Assembly: GCA_965205995.1 (NCBI GenBank)
Contig: OZ242200.1
Coordinates: 2,108,001 to 2,172,000, forward strand
DNA: 64,000 nucleotides
Reading direction: 5' to 3'
Source: MPNO01 sp965205995
GTDB lineage: Bacteria > Pseudomonadota > Alphaproteobacteria > MPNO01
Shown: one piece after another, positions 44,452 to 52,726 of the stretch
How the letters are laid out: each line of letters begins with the position of its first letter
How positions within the stretch are numbered: the stretch's first letter is position 1
Position numbers and translations under genes: made by a program
The notes under the pieces: generated by a model
What the model saw: only the letters and a program-made list of their open reading frames with translations
What the model was told of the DNA's origin: nothing
Database searches by the model: none

Positions 44452-45629
44452 TCATCGTACACCGAGATTTGGAGAAGTTGGGTAAAATTGTCCGACCTGA
44501 CCAATTGTGCGCCCTTCAGCATTCTTTGAATGCGTCGAAACGACCGAGATTTGGAGAAGTTGGGTAAAATTGTCCGACCTGACCAATTGTGCGCCCTTCA
44601 GCATTCTTTGAATGCGTTGCTTCATCCGGAAGGCAAACAGAGTTGCAAAGCTGGAGTCGCTTGGAAACTCGAAACGACTGGCGAGCCGGTTTCCGATGAG
44701 CGCTCGCGAAAGGCGGTAGGCCAAACTCGTCAACTCCTTCTCCTGGGCCGGGTCCGTCACGCCGGCAACCGAAGGAATGGCCTGGATCAAACCGTTCGCC
44801 ACGATTATCGAAGCGGAGTCGGGCGGCGGCTCGCACAAATAGCTGATCTTGTAAATTTCTTCCGCCTCCGCGGCGGTGGTATAGAGGATGGTCTCGGGTA
44901 TCCCCATGAGATAACCGGAGTAGCGCCAGACAGCCATGACACTCTCTCTTTCTTCATGGCTGAAGCGCGCACCCACCTGCAGCGAATACTCCAACAGACG
45001 CTTGGAAAAGACGGAGATCGCAAAACCCAGATGCGCCGCGCTTACCGGCGTGCCCCAGGCTTCGTGATTCCAGTCCTCCGAATCGTTCAGCAGGGCCCTG
45101 ATTCGAGCATGTATGAAGCGAATGCGCGTGGAGAGCTTCCAGCCGTCGTTTTCCCTGTACAAACCGCCGGGAAAGAAAATGTCCATCATGTGGCGGTTGT
45201 TCTGCTGCAGGCGTCTGGTGGTCGATGACACGCGCCCGGTGATGCTGAAAGACTTGGCGATCAGCGTCGAAAAGCCCTCCACGAGCACCCCCGTGACGAA
45301 CGCGATGAGCATGAGATCCACGTTTGCGTGGAAGGCGCGAATCCCCGGACGGAGGGCGTCGTAGTCGAACCAGGGGGGAGGTTCGTCGAGAGACTCGATG
45401 AAATCGCTGAGGATTCTCGGCGCCTCGCGCAGAGCCTCTTCCTGCTGCTCTATTCCGGCCGCGATGAAGCGGTGTAGATCGGCGGGCGCATGGAAGAGAG
45501 TTCCTCCATGATCGGATCGAGCACGGGGTCCCCGATGGTGGTGTGCCTGACCTAGTTGTCGGCGCCTTCCCGGTCGACGGTGCGCGCCTTGGCGTAGCCG
45601 TCGACATATGCGGTCGGTATGTTTTCCAT
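44452..45629 (-). pseudogene. MpaB-like oxygenase (DUF2236) family gene, broken
   Basis: Joining frames gives a complete MpaB/latex-clearing-protein-type haem oxygenase. ATG 45629 starts MENIPTAYVDGYAKART; DPVLDPIMEELSSMRP follows, then, in the next frame, DLHRFIAAGIEQQEEAL, PRILSDFIESLDEPPPWFDY, TRIRFIHARIRALL and RESVMAVWRYSGYLMG. Three lesions are seen: an in-frame TAG at 45552-45554, a one-base loss at about 45485, and the tandem duplication at the 3' end. The longest intact piece (45321-44452) lacks the N-terminus. Family members are iron or haem oxygenases, or only structural relatives; the family role in this organism cannot be told. Confidence 0.78.
44461..44617. repeat. Tandem duplication, 75-bp unit at an 82-bp offset
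   Basis: Positions 44461-44535 and 44543-44617 are identical over 75 bases by eye, separated by 7 bases (CGAAACG). Each unit begins ACCGAGATTTGGAG and ends TTTGAATGCGT. The duplication falls in the 3' end of the MpaB-like gene. An 82-bp step is not a multiple of three, so it changes the frame at the C-terminus. Replication slippage or a recombination error during assembly could produce it. Confidence 0.92.
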
Positions 45630-45873
45630 ATGGGTCGCTCCATCCGATCGCTGAGCGCCGTTGGGCTGCCGCGCTCCAGCGTCGGATCCAGTCGTGCGTT
45701 TCCCGCTACGGCCCGCGAAGACCACGATACGCTACGCCAAGTGTAGAACCCGAATATACCGCTCTAGCCTGAGATAAAAGATAGATTTCGGCCCTCGGTA
45801 AGCGTCCTGTCCCAGCTTCGCCGTAATGCAGATGCCGGACAGGCTGGAGACGGCGCGCGCCTGCCGGCCACGG

Positions 45874-46749
45874 TCACGCCAGGCCGGCGGCGCGGACGGC
45901 GGCGAGGTAGCCGCGGCTGACCGGCGCCTCATGGCCGCCGGTAAGGTTCAGCACAATGCGGCCGTTCAAGCGATTCGCCCCGGTCACATGGTCCCGCGCG
46001 ACCCAGTAGGACGGTGGACGCGCAACCCGCCGGCGCCCTCCAGCTCCGCCACCGCGTCGGCGAAGCGCATCAGCACCAGCGTCGAGCCGGCGGCGGTGAA
46101 CGCCTCGACATAGTGATCCGCCATCCTGAGATAGACCAGATCGCGGCCGAGATGCGGCGGCAGCCGGTCGAGGAAGCGTGCGCTCGTCGCGGGCCATCCT
46201 GAGATAGGCGGTCGTTGCGGGGGCGGCGGCATCTATCCCGGTCGATAGCGTGCCGTCCCCGGCCTCCGGTTGCAGCCGGGCCAGCACGATGACCACGAGG
46301 AAGCTGATCGCCATCATCAGCACGGCGACGCCGAGATAGATCGTCGCCAGGGCGTTGTCGCCCTCGTAGCCCGGCCTGAACAGGATTTCCGCGGTGTGGA
46401 CGACGCCGGTGCCGGGGACCGCCGCCGCGAGGGCGGCCCCGGCGATCGCCAGAGCGCCCGCCCATCGCGGCCCGGACGATGCGAGGCGGAGCGTCAGGAT
46501 CACGACACTGCCGCAGACCAGCCAGTTGGCGCCGAGCGCCAGCGTCCAGTAGCCCAGGCGACTGCCGGCGCCGATCGAATCGTAGGTGCCGAAGGGGCCG
46601 ATCAGCGTGAACAACCCGACAAGACAGGCGAGTACCGCCGCCTGGACGATGAACGACCGGGCGCCGAGCAATTCACGATGCGTGAACGACAAATCCAGCA
46701 ACTGACGAAACGATCCGGTGCATCCGCGTAACCGACAATGACTTGCCAC
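45874..46749 (-). pseudogene. LytTR-type transcriptional regulator with N-terminal membrane domain, two frameshifts
   Basis: The N-terminal part has four hydrophobic helices (FIVQAAVLACLVGLFTLIG; YWTLALGANWLVCGSVVIL; two more to about residue 155), a layout of membrane-bound LytTR regulators. The DNA-binding LytTR domain is split. The frame moves at about 46180 into FLDRLPPHLGRDLVYLRMAD, GSTLVLMRFADAVAEL and GLRVHR. It returns at about 46012 to SYWVARDHVTGANR and GGHEAPVSRGYLAAV. The two shifts cancel, so the whole gene would be normal length (about 290 residues) if each were corrected. The start is uncertain (GTG 46749). It is divergent from the DUF2141/carotenoid oxygenase pair, which it may control (inference). 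Confidence 0.75.
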
Positions 46750-46799
46750 CCGGGCGCGATCAACACTGCTGGCGTTGAACAGCCAGGGGACCGAAAACG

Positions 46800-47252
46800 A
46801 TGACCCACATCTCGAGAACCATCGCGCTGGGCGGGGCCGCCGCTCTCCTGATCGCGGCCAGCGCGGCCGCCGCCGATCTGGAAGTCACGGTCAGCGGCAT
46901 GCGGTCGACAGAGGGCCATGCCCGCGTCGCCGTTCACAAGCGCGTTTCCGGCGTCGCGTTTCCGGGGGGCGGCGTCGTCGCGGCAACCTGGCGCCCGGCC
47001 GGCACCGGAAAAATCCGCTTCGTCTTCGCCGGCCTGCCGCCGGGGGACTATGCCGTTGCGGCGTTCCACGACGCCGACGGCGACGGAAAGCTGGCCCAGA
47101 ACATGGTGGGCATGCCGACCGAGGGCTTCGGATTTTCCAACGGCGCAATGGGGTTCATGGGCCCGCCGGGCTTCGACAAGGCGGCCGTGACCGTCGGCGC
47201 CAGGGACGGCCGGGTCTCGGTCGCCGTGCCGATCGCCTATCCGGGGGGCTGA
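46800..47252 (+). CDS. DUF2141 family exported protein
   Basis: The 150-residue protein has a signal peptide (MTHISRTIALGGAAALLIAA to about residue 24) and a small beta-sandwich domain of the DUF2141 family, with GHARVAVHKR, VFAGLPPGDYAVAAFHDADG and a C-terminal FSNGAMGFMGPPGFDKAAVT. DUF2141 proteins are periplasmic or surface proteins of unknown role, often next to carotenoid-modifying genes. The next gene starts 4 bases after the stop. A structural or pigment-binding role next to the carotenoid oxygenase is only a guess. Confidence 0.85.
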   Translation: MTHISRTIALGGAAALLIAASAAAADLEVTVSGMRSTEGHARVAVHKRVSGVAFPGGGVVAATWRPAGTGKIRFVFAGLPPGDYAVAAFHDADGDGKLAQNMVGMPTEGFGFSNGAMGFMGPPGFDKAAVTVGARDGRVSVAVPIAYPGG

Positions 47253-47256
47253 CGAA

Positions 47257-48759
47257 ATGAAGATCGAACTCTCGCGCCGCGCGGCGCTCCGCGCGCTCGC
47301 CGGGCTGCCTGCCCTGATGGCGGCGGGCGCCGCCGCCGGGACAAGGGAGGATTTCGCGCAAGCGATCGCCCGGGACCCCCGGCTGATCGCCTTCGCGACC
47401 GCGCGGGCGGAGACCCTCGCCGCCCCGCTGGAGACGGTGAGCGGCCGGCTTCCCGCCGGCCTCGCGGGCGTCTTATGGCGCAACGGCCCGGCCGAGCATG
47501 AGCGCTTCGGCCGGCGCTACCGCCACTGGTTCGACGGCGACGGGATGGTCCAGGCATACCGCTTCGCCGATGGAAGCGCGACCCATCGCGCGCGCATCCT
47601 GGACACCCCGAAGCGGCGCCGCGAAACCCGCGCCGGCAAGCGCATCCTGCCGGCCTTTGGAACCCCGGGCCCGGAAATGCTGCTCGGTCCCGACGACATG
47701 AACGTCGCGAACACCGCCATGCTCGCCCATGCCGGGCGGCTGATGGCGTTGTGGGAGGGGGGATCGGCGCTGGCGGTCGATCCCGCAACCCTCGCCGCCG
47801 GAGAGTTCGTGGCGTGGCGTCCGGATCTCGCCGGGCTGCCGTTCTCCGCCCATCCCAAGGTCGAGCCGGACGGGACGCTGTGGAATATCGGCTTCGTCAC
47901 CCGGCCGCGCCCGGCCCTGCTGCTCTACCGGATCGACCGGAGCGGGCGGAAGGTCGCGGCGAGCCTCCTCGATGCCGGACCGATGGGCATGGCGCACGAT
48001 TTCGTGGTGACGGCCAGACACCTCGTCGTTCTGCTGACCCCGTTCGTGGTCGAGCCGGATCGGCTGTCATCGGGCCATACCAGCTTTCTCGAGTCCCATG
48101 CATGGCGGCCCGGGCTCGGCACCCGCGTCGTGGTCGTCGACAAGAACACGCTCGAACCCGTGCGGCGCCATCGATTGCCGCCCGGCTTCCACTTCCACCA
48201 CGGAAATGGCTGGGAAGAGCCGGACGGGACGATCCGCCTCGATCTGTGCCAGGCGCCCGACCCGGGCTTCGTGACCGGGGATCTGCGCGCCGTCATGCGC
48301 GGCGCTCTGGGATTCCCGTCGCCGCAGCCCCGCTACCGCAGCGTCGTCCTGCGCCCCGGGGGCGGTGCCGGGATCGAGGACGCGGCGCCCGGCGTCGCCG
48401 AGTTCCCGCGCATCGACCCGCGCCTCACCGGGCGGCGCCACCGTAAGGTTTTCGCGCTCACCGGCAGCGGCGCGGAGGACGGCTGGCCGCTCCGTTCGGT
48501 CGCCCGCCTCGATTCGGAACGGGGCGCGACGGACGCCTGGGCCTACCCGCGGCACCAGATCCCCGAGGAGCACGTCTTCGCGGCGCGAGGCCCAGGCGAG
48601 GGCGAGGGCTGGCTGATCGGCCCCTATATCGATGCGAGGCGGCAGGCCGCCGGGCTCAACGTGTTCGAGGCCGCCCGCATCGCCGACGGCCCGCTGTGGC
48701 AGGGCATCCTCCCCTACCCGCTGCCGCTCGCGCTGCACGGGATGTTCGAAACCGCCTGA
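47257..48759 (+). CDS. Carotenoid oxygenase (RPE65/CCD family), exported by Tat
   Basis: This iron(II) dioxygenase cleaves double bonds in carotenoids, apocarotenoids or stilbene/lignin-like compounds. The 500 residues begin with a Tat-like signal (SRRAALRALAGLPALMAA), unusual for a family whose bacterial members are mostly cytoplasmic. The four iron-binding His of the seven-blade propeller are visible in SAHPKVE, GMAHDF, FHFHHGNGWE and LALHGMF. WRNGPAEHERFG and HWFDGDGMVQAYRF near the N-terminus are standard. It is 4 bases after DUF2141 and probably co-translated. A hairpin at 48842 follows before livK. Confidence 0.9.
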   Translation: MKIELSRRAALRALAGLPALMAAGAAAGTREDFAQAIARDPRLIAFATARAETLAAPLETVSGRLPAGLAGVLWRNGPAEHERFGRRYRHWFDGDGMVQAYRFADGSATHRARILDTPKRRRETRAGKRILPAFGTPGPEMLLGPDDMNVANTAMLAHAGRLMALWEGGSALAVDPATLAAGEFVAWRPDLAGLPFSAHPKVEPDGTLWNIGFVTRPRPALLLYRIDRSGRKVAASLLDAGPMGMAHDFVVTARHLVVLLTPFVVEPDRLSSGHTSFLESHAWRPGLGTRVVVVDKNTLEPVRRHRLPPGFHFHHGNGWEEPDGTIRLDLCQAPDPGFVTGDLRAVMRGALGFPSPQPRYRSVVLRPGGGAGIEDAAPGVAEFPRIDPRLTGRRHRKVFALTGSGAEDGWPLRSVARLDSERGATDAWAYPRHQIPEEHVFAARGPGEGEGWLIGPYIDARRQAAGLNVFEAARIADGPLWQGILPYPLPLALHGMFETA

Positions 48760-48841
48760 CCCGGGCCGGCGGGCCGCATCGCGCCGATCGCAAGGCGCGG
48801 CTTCAAAAAAAACCAATACATGGCATTATTGCCGTGGCATC

Positions 48842-48869
48842 GGGTCAGGCGGCGTGAGCCGCCTGACCC
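48842..48869 (+). terminator. Perfect 12-bp hairpin between carotenoid oxygenase and livK
   Basis: GGGTCAGGCGGC and GCCGCCTGACCC flank a GTGA tetraloop. No T-run follows, so it may be a Rho-assisted or bidirectional terminator, or a processing hairpin upstream of livK. It lies about 80 bases after the carotenoid oxygenase stop. Confidence 0.65.
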
Positions 48870-48950
48870 CCGGCCCGGTATTGGGGGCCGGCGGTAAATT
48901 CGTTTGGGCGTTTTGCGGTATCGGCAAACCTATTTCGAAGGAGACCGGAG

Positions 48951-50132
48951 ATGAGACGTTTTCTCTTGGCTTCCGCGGCGGCGGCGATGGTGGTTTCGGC
49001 CGCGCAGGCGGACATGAAGGTGGGCGTGCTGCTGGGCTTCACCGGACCGATCGAATCGCTGACCCCTAACATCGCGGCCGCGGCGGAGCTGGCGATGAAG
49101 GAGGCGACAGAGTCCGGCCAGTTCCTCGGCGGCAAGAAGGTGATCCCGGTGCGCGGCGATTCCACCTGCGTGGATGCCGGGGCGGCGCAGGCGGCGGCCG
49201 AACGTCTGATCACCTCGGACAAGGTCGCGGCCATCATGGGCGCCGACTGCTCGGGCGTCAGCATCGCGGTGGCCAACAACGTGGCCGTGCCCAACGGCGT
49301 GGTCATGGTTTCGCCATCGGCCACCTCGCCGGCGATCACCACGCTCAAGGACAAGGGCTATTTCTTCCGCACCGCGCCTTCCGACGCGCGCCAGGGACAG
49401 GTGCTGGCCCAGGTGGCCAAGGCGCGCGGCATCAAGGAGATCGCCGTCACCTACACCAACAACGACTACGGCAAGGGGCTGTCGAACTCGTTCTCCAACG
49501 CCTTCAAGGCGGAAGGCGGCAAGGTCGCGCTGGCGGCGGCGCATGAGGACGGCAAGGCCGATTACGCGGCCGAGGTCGGCGCGCTGGCCGCGTCCGGAGC
49601 GGAGCATCTGGCGGTGTTCGGCTATGTCGACAAGGGCGGCAAGGGGATCATCCAGGCGTCGCTCGACGCCGGCGCGTTCGACAAGTTCATCCTGGCCGAC
49701 GGGATGGTGGGCGAATCCCTGATCAAGGCCATCGGCAAGGCGCTGAACGGTTCCGTCGCCACCGCGCCGGGCTCGGATTCGCCCAACGCCAGGAAGTTCC
49801 AGGAGGCCGCGAAGAAGGCCGGAGTCAAGGGCGAGGAACCGTTCGCCGCGGAGGGTTATGACGCGGCGGCGCTGATCATACTCGCCGCGCAGGCCGCGGG
49901 CTCGACGGATCGGGCGGCGATCCGGTCGAAGATCCTCGAAGTCGGCAACGCGCCCGGCGAGAAAATCGGCCCGACCGAGCTGGCCAAAGGTCTGAAGCTG
50001 CTCGCCGATGGCAAGGCGATCGACTACCAGGGGGCGACGGATGTCGAGCTGACGAACGCCGGCGACGCCTCCGGCAGCTACAAGGAATACGAGGTCAAGG
50101 ACGGCAAGTTCACCACCGTCAGGATCCACTGA
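48951..50132 (+). CDS. Branched-chain amino acid-type ABC transporter substrate-binding protein
   Basis: This is a periplasmic leucine/isoleucine/valine-binding-type receptor (type I, LivJ/LivK-like) of 393 residues. A signal peptide ends at about residue 20 (VVSAAQA-D). The mature protein starts MKVGVLLGFTGPI, and the two lobes include AIMGADCSGVSIAVANNV, MVSPSATSPAIT, YTNNDYGKGL and the C-terminal EGYDAAALIILAA. The gene opens the livKGFHM operon and is preceded by GAAGGAGA. Many family members bind amides, urea-like compounds or aromatic acids rather than leucine, so the ligand is open. A strong hairpin follows the stop. Confidence 0.93.
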   Translation: MRRFLLASAAAAMVVSAAQADMKVGVLLGFTGPIESLTPNIAAAAELAMKEATESGQFLGGKKVIPVRGDSTCVDAGAAQAAAERLITSDKVAAIMGADCSGVSIAVANNVAVPNGVVMVSPSATSPAITTLKDKGYFFRTAPSDARQGQVLAQVAKARGIKEIAVTYTNNDYGKGLSNSFSNAFKAEGGKVALAAAHEDGKADYAAEVGALAASGAEHLAVFGYVDKGGKGIIQASLDAGAFDKFILADGMVGESLIKAIGKALNGSVATAPGSDSPNARKFQEAAKKAGVKGEEPFAAEGYDAAALIILAAQAAGSTDRAAIRSKILEVGNAPGEKIGPTELAKGLKLLADGKAIDYQGATDVELTNAGDASGSYKEYEVKDGKFTTVRIH

Positions 50133-50146
50133 CCCGGCAGCGGAAC

Positions 50147-50183
50147 GGGGAGCGGCCCGGCAGGTTCCGCCGGGCCGCTCCCC
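50147..50183 (+). promoter_or_regulatory. 15-bp perfect hairpin between the receptor and livG
   Basis: GGGGAGCGGCCCGGC pairs perfectly with GCCGGGCCGCTCCCC around a 7-base loop. It lies 14 bases after the receptor stop, 32 bases before the livG start, and has no T-run. Such hairpins in ABC operons usually stabilise the receptor mRNA or partly attenuate the downstream genes, giving excess receptor. Confidence 0.8.
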
Positions 50184-50215
50184 GCCATCGTGTATAGCGC
50201 GGCAAAGGGGCCCGC

Positions 50216-51007
50216 ATGATCCGCGTGGTCGACCTGCACAAGCATTTCGGCGGCGTGCGGGCCGTCGACGGCGCCAGCCTCGAAATCGAGGAGGGCGCGA
50301 TCACCGGGCTGATCGGGCCCAACGGCGCCGGCAAGACCACCCTGTTCAACGTCATCGCCGGGGTCTATCCGCCGACCTCCGGACAGGTCTATCTCGGCGG
50401 CGAGGAGATCACCGGGTTCCGGCCCCACCAGCTCTACCGCAGGGGCATGGTGCGGACCTTCCAGATCGCGCAGGAATTCGCCACGCTGACCGTGATCGAG
50501 AATTTGATGGCGTCGGTCGGCGGCCAGACCGGCGAGAGCCTGATCGGCGCCTGGCTGCGGCGCGACCGGGTGCGCGCGGAGGAAGCGGAGATCCGGCGCC
50601 GGGCCGAGGAGGTGATCGAATTCCTCAACCTCGGCGAGGTCGCCTTGCAGGCGGCCGGCGATCTGTCGGGCGGCCAGAAGAAGCTGGTCGAGCTCGCCCG
50701 GGTGATGATGACCGGCGCCAAGGTGGTCCTGCTCGACGAGATCGGCGCCGGAGTCAACCGCACGCTCCTGCGGTCGATTTCCGGCGCCATCCTCAGGCTC
50801 AATATCGAGCACGGGTACACGTTCTGCCTGATCGAGCACGACATGGATCTGGTTTCGCTGCTCTGCGATCCGGTCATCGTGATGACCGAAGGGAAAGTGC
50901 TCACCCAGGGTCCCGCCCTGGATGTCCGGGCCGACGAGCGGGTCATCGAGGCCTATCTCGGCACCCGGTCGCGGGACCGCCGGGACGCGCCGGCGGGCTC
51001 CGGATGA
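50216..51007 (+). CDS. livG: Branched-chain amino acid-type ABC transporter ATP-binding protein (LivG)
   Basis: The 263-residue ATPase powers the LivHM permease. It has Walker A GPNGAGKTTLFNVIAG, the ABC signature LSGGQKKLVELARV, Walker B VVLLDEIGAGV and the LivG-type C-terminus with IEAYLGT. In DEIGAGV the residue after Glu is Ile, where Pro is more usual (DEPxAG). ATG 50216 starts at MIRVVDLHKHFGGVRA. The stop overlaps the LivF start as ATGA. Confidence 0.95.
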   Translation: MIRVVDLHKHFGGVRAVDGASLEIEEGAITGLIGPNGAGKTTLFNVIAGVYPPTSGQVYLGGEEITGFRPHQLYRRGMVRTFQIAQEFATLTVIENLMASVGGQTGESLIGAWLRRDRVRAEEAEIRRRAEEVIEFLNLGEVALQAAGDLSGGQKKLVELARVMMTGAKVVLLDEIGAGVNRTLLRSISGAILRLNIEHGYTFCLIEHDMDLVSLLCDPVIVMTEGKVLTQGPALDVRADERVIEAYLGTRSRDRRDAPAGSG

Positions 51008-51708
51008 GCTACCTCGCCGGCGCGGACATGCATGGCGGGTATGGCGGCGCCGACATCTTGCGCGGCTGCAGCGTCTCGGTCGAAAAGGGCGAGATCGTCG
51101 TGATCGTCGGCCCCAACGGGGCCGGCAAGTCGACCGCCATGAAGGCGTTGTTCGGCATGGTGCGGCTGCGCGAGGGAGAGGTGCGCCTCGGCGGCCAGGC
51201 CATCGACCGCCTGACGCCGCAGGACCGCGTCAAGCGGGGCATGGCCTTCGTGCCGCAGACCGGCAACATCTTCGCGACCCTGACGGTCCAGGAAAACCTC
51301 GAAATGGGCGCCTTCCTGCGCCGCGACGACATCTCGGGCAGCATGGAGCGCGTCTTCGCCCTGTTTCCCGTGCTGGAGGAGAAGCGCCGCCAGCTCGCCG
51401 GCGAGTTGTCCGGCGGCCAGCGCCAGCAGGTCGCGATCGGGCGCGCGCTGATGACCGAGCCCGACGTGCTGATGCTCGACGAGCCCACCGCCGGGGTGTC
51501 GCCGATCGTCATGGACGAGCTGTTCGACCGGATCCTCGAAATCCGCCGCGCCGGCATCGCCATCCTGATGGTGGAGCAGAACGCCCGCCAGGCGCTCGCC
51601 ATCGCGGATCGCGGCTTCGTGCTGGTGACCGGGAAGAACCGCTTCACCGACTCAGGGCAGGCGCTTCTTGCCAACCCCGAAGTCCGGCGCTCGTTCCTGG
51701 GCGGGTAA
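51004..51708 (+). CDS. livF: Branched-chain amino acid-type ABC transporter ATP-binding protein (LivF)
   Basis: This is the second ATPase of the transporter, 234 residues, with Walker A GPNGAGKSTAMKALFG, signature LSGGQRQQVAIGRAL, and Walker B VLMLDEPTAGVSP with the usual His-switch region following. The N-terminus MSYLAGADMHGGYGG lines up with other LivF proteins. It is coupled to livG by a 4-base overlap and followed by livH after a single base, so the ATPases and permeases are made together. Confidence 0.95.
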   Translation: MSYLAGADMHGGYGGADILRGCSVSVEKGEIVVIVGPNGAGKSTAMKALFGMVRLREGEVRLGGQAIDRLTPQDRVKRGMAFVPQTGNIFATLTVQENLEMGAFLRRDDISGSMERVFALFPVLEEKRRQLAGELSGGQRQQVAIGRALMTEPDVLMLDEPTAGVSPIVMDELFDRILEIRRAGIAILMVEQNARQALAIADRGFVLVTGKNRFTDSGQALLANPEVRRSFLGG

Positions 51709-51709
51709 G

Positions 51710-52726
51710 ATGCTGGCCGACCTCGCCAACGCGCTGATCCTGCTCGCAAATTTCGTCGTCGTTCCGGCCATCGCCTACGGCTCCCAGCTCGCTCTGGGAG
51801 CGCTCGGAATCACTTTGGTCTACGGCATTCTGCGCTTCGCCAATTTCTCTCATGGCGATTTGATGGCGTTCGGCACCATGTTCGCGGTCCTGGCGACCTG
51901 GCAGTTGCAGGGCTGGGGGATCGGGCTCGGCCTGCTGCCGACGGCGTTGCTCGCTTTGCCGGTCGCCATCGCGGCGACCGTCATCGCCGCGCTGGCCGCC
52001 GACCGGGCGGTGTTCCGGTTCTACCGAATCAGGCGCAGCTCGCCGATGGTGCTGTCGATCGCCTCGGTCGGGGTGATGTTCGTGCTGAACGGGCTGGTCC
52101 GGGTGGTCATCGGCCCCGACGACCGGTCGTTCACGGACGGCGCGCGCTACCTCCTGAACGCGCGCGAGTTCAAGACCCTGACCGGCTTCCCCGAGGGCGT
52201 GTCGGTGCGCAGCTCCCAGGTCCTGACCCTCGCCATCGCCGTGGTCGCGGTGGCGTTGCTGTTCTGGTTCCTGCAACGCACCCGCGCGGGCAAGGCGATG
52301 CGCGCCTATTCGGACAATGAGGATCTGGCGCTGCTCTCGGGCGTCGAGCCCGACCGGGTGGTGCTCACCACCTGGGTGATCGCGGCCTCGCTCGCCGCCA
52401 TCGCCGGCACGCTTTTCGGGCTCGACAAGAGCTTCCAGCCCTTCACCTATATGCAGCTTCTGCTGCCGATGTTCGCCGCTGCGATCGTCGGCGGCATCGG
52501 CCAGCCCCACGGCGCCATCGCGGGCGGGTTCCTGGTCGCCTTTTCCGAGATCGCGATCACCTACCCCTACCGCAAGTTCCTGCGCTACCTCCTGCCCGAG
52601 GATCTGCAGCCCGACGGGCTGGTGCAGCTCCTGTCGACCGATTACAAGCTCTCCGTCTCCTTCGTCATCCTGGTGGTGGTCCTGCTCTGGCGGCCGACCG
52701 GGCTGTTCCGGGGGCGCCTCCTGTGA
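51710..52726 (+). CDS. livH: Branched-chain amino acid-type ABC transporter permease (LivH)
   Basis: This is an inner-membrane permease of 338 residues with about eight helices. It has the LivH signature FANFSHGDLMAFGTMF near residue 40 and the EAA-like cytoplasmic loop RAGKAMRAYSDNEDLALLSGV near 200, followed by FAAAIVGGIGQPHGAIAGG. ATG 51710 lies one base after the LivF stop. The C-terminus overlaps the LivM start (GTG 52723) by 4 bases. Confidence 0.94.
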   Translation: MLADLANALILLANFVVVPAIAYGSQLALGALGITLVYGILRFANFSHGDLMAFGTMFAVLATWQLQGWGIGLGLLPTALLALPVAIAATVIAALAADRAVFRFYRIRRSSPMVLSIASVGVMFVLNGLVRVVIGPDDRSFTDGARYLLNAREFKTLTGFPEGVSVRSSQVLTLAIAVVAVALLFWFLQRTRAGKAMRAYSDNEDLALLSGVEPDRVVLTTWVIAASLAAIAGTLFGLDKSFQPFTYMQLLLPMFAAAIVGGIGQPHGAIAGGFLVAFSEIAITYPYRKFLRYLLPEDLQPDGLVQLLSTDYKLSVSFVILVVVLLWRPTGLFRGRLL

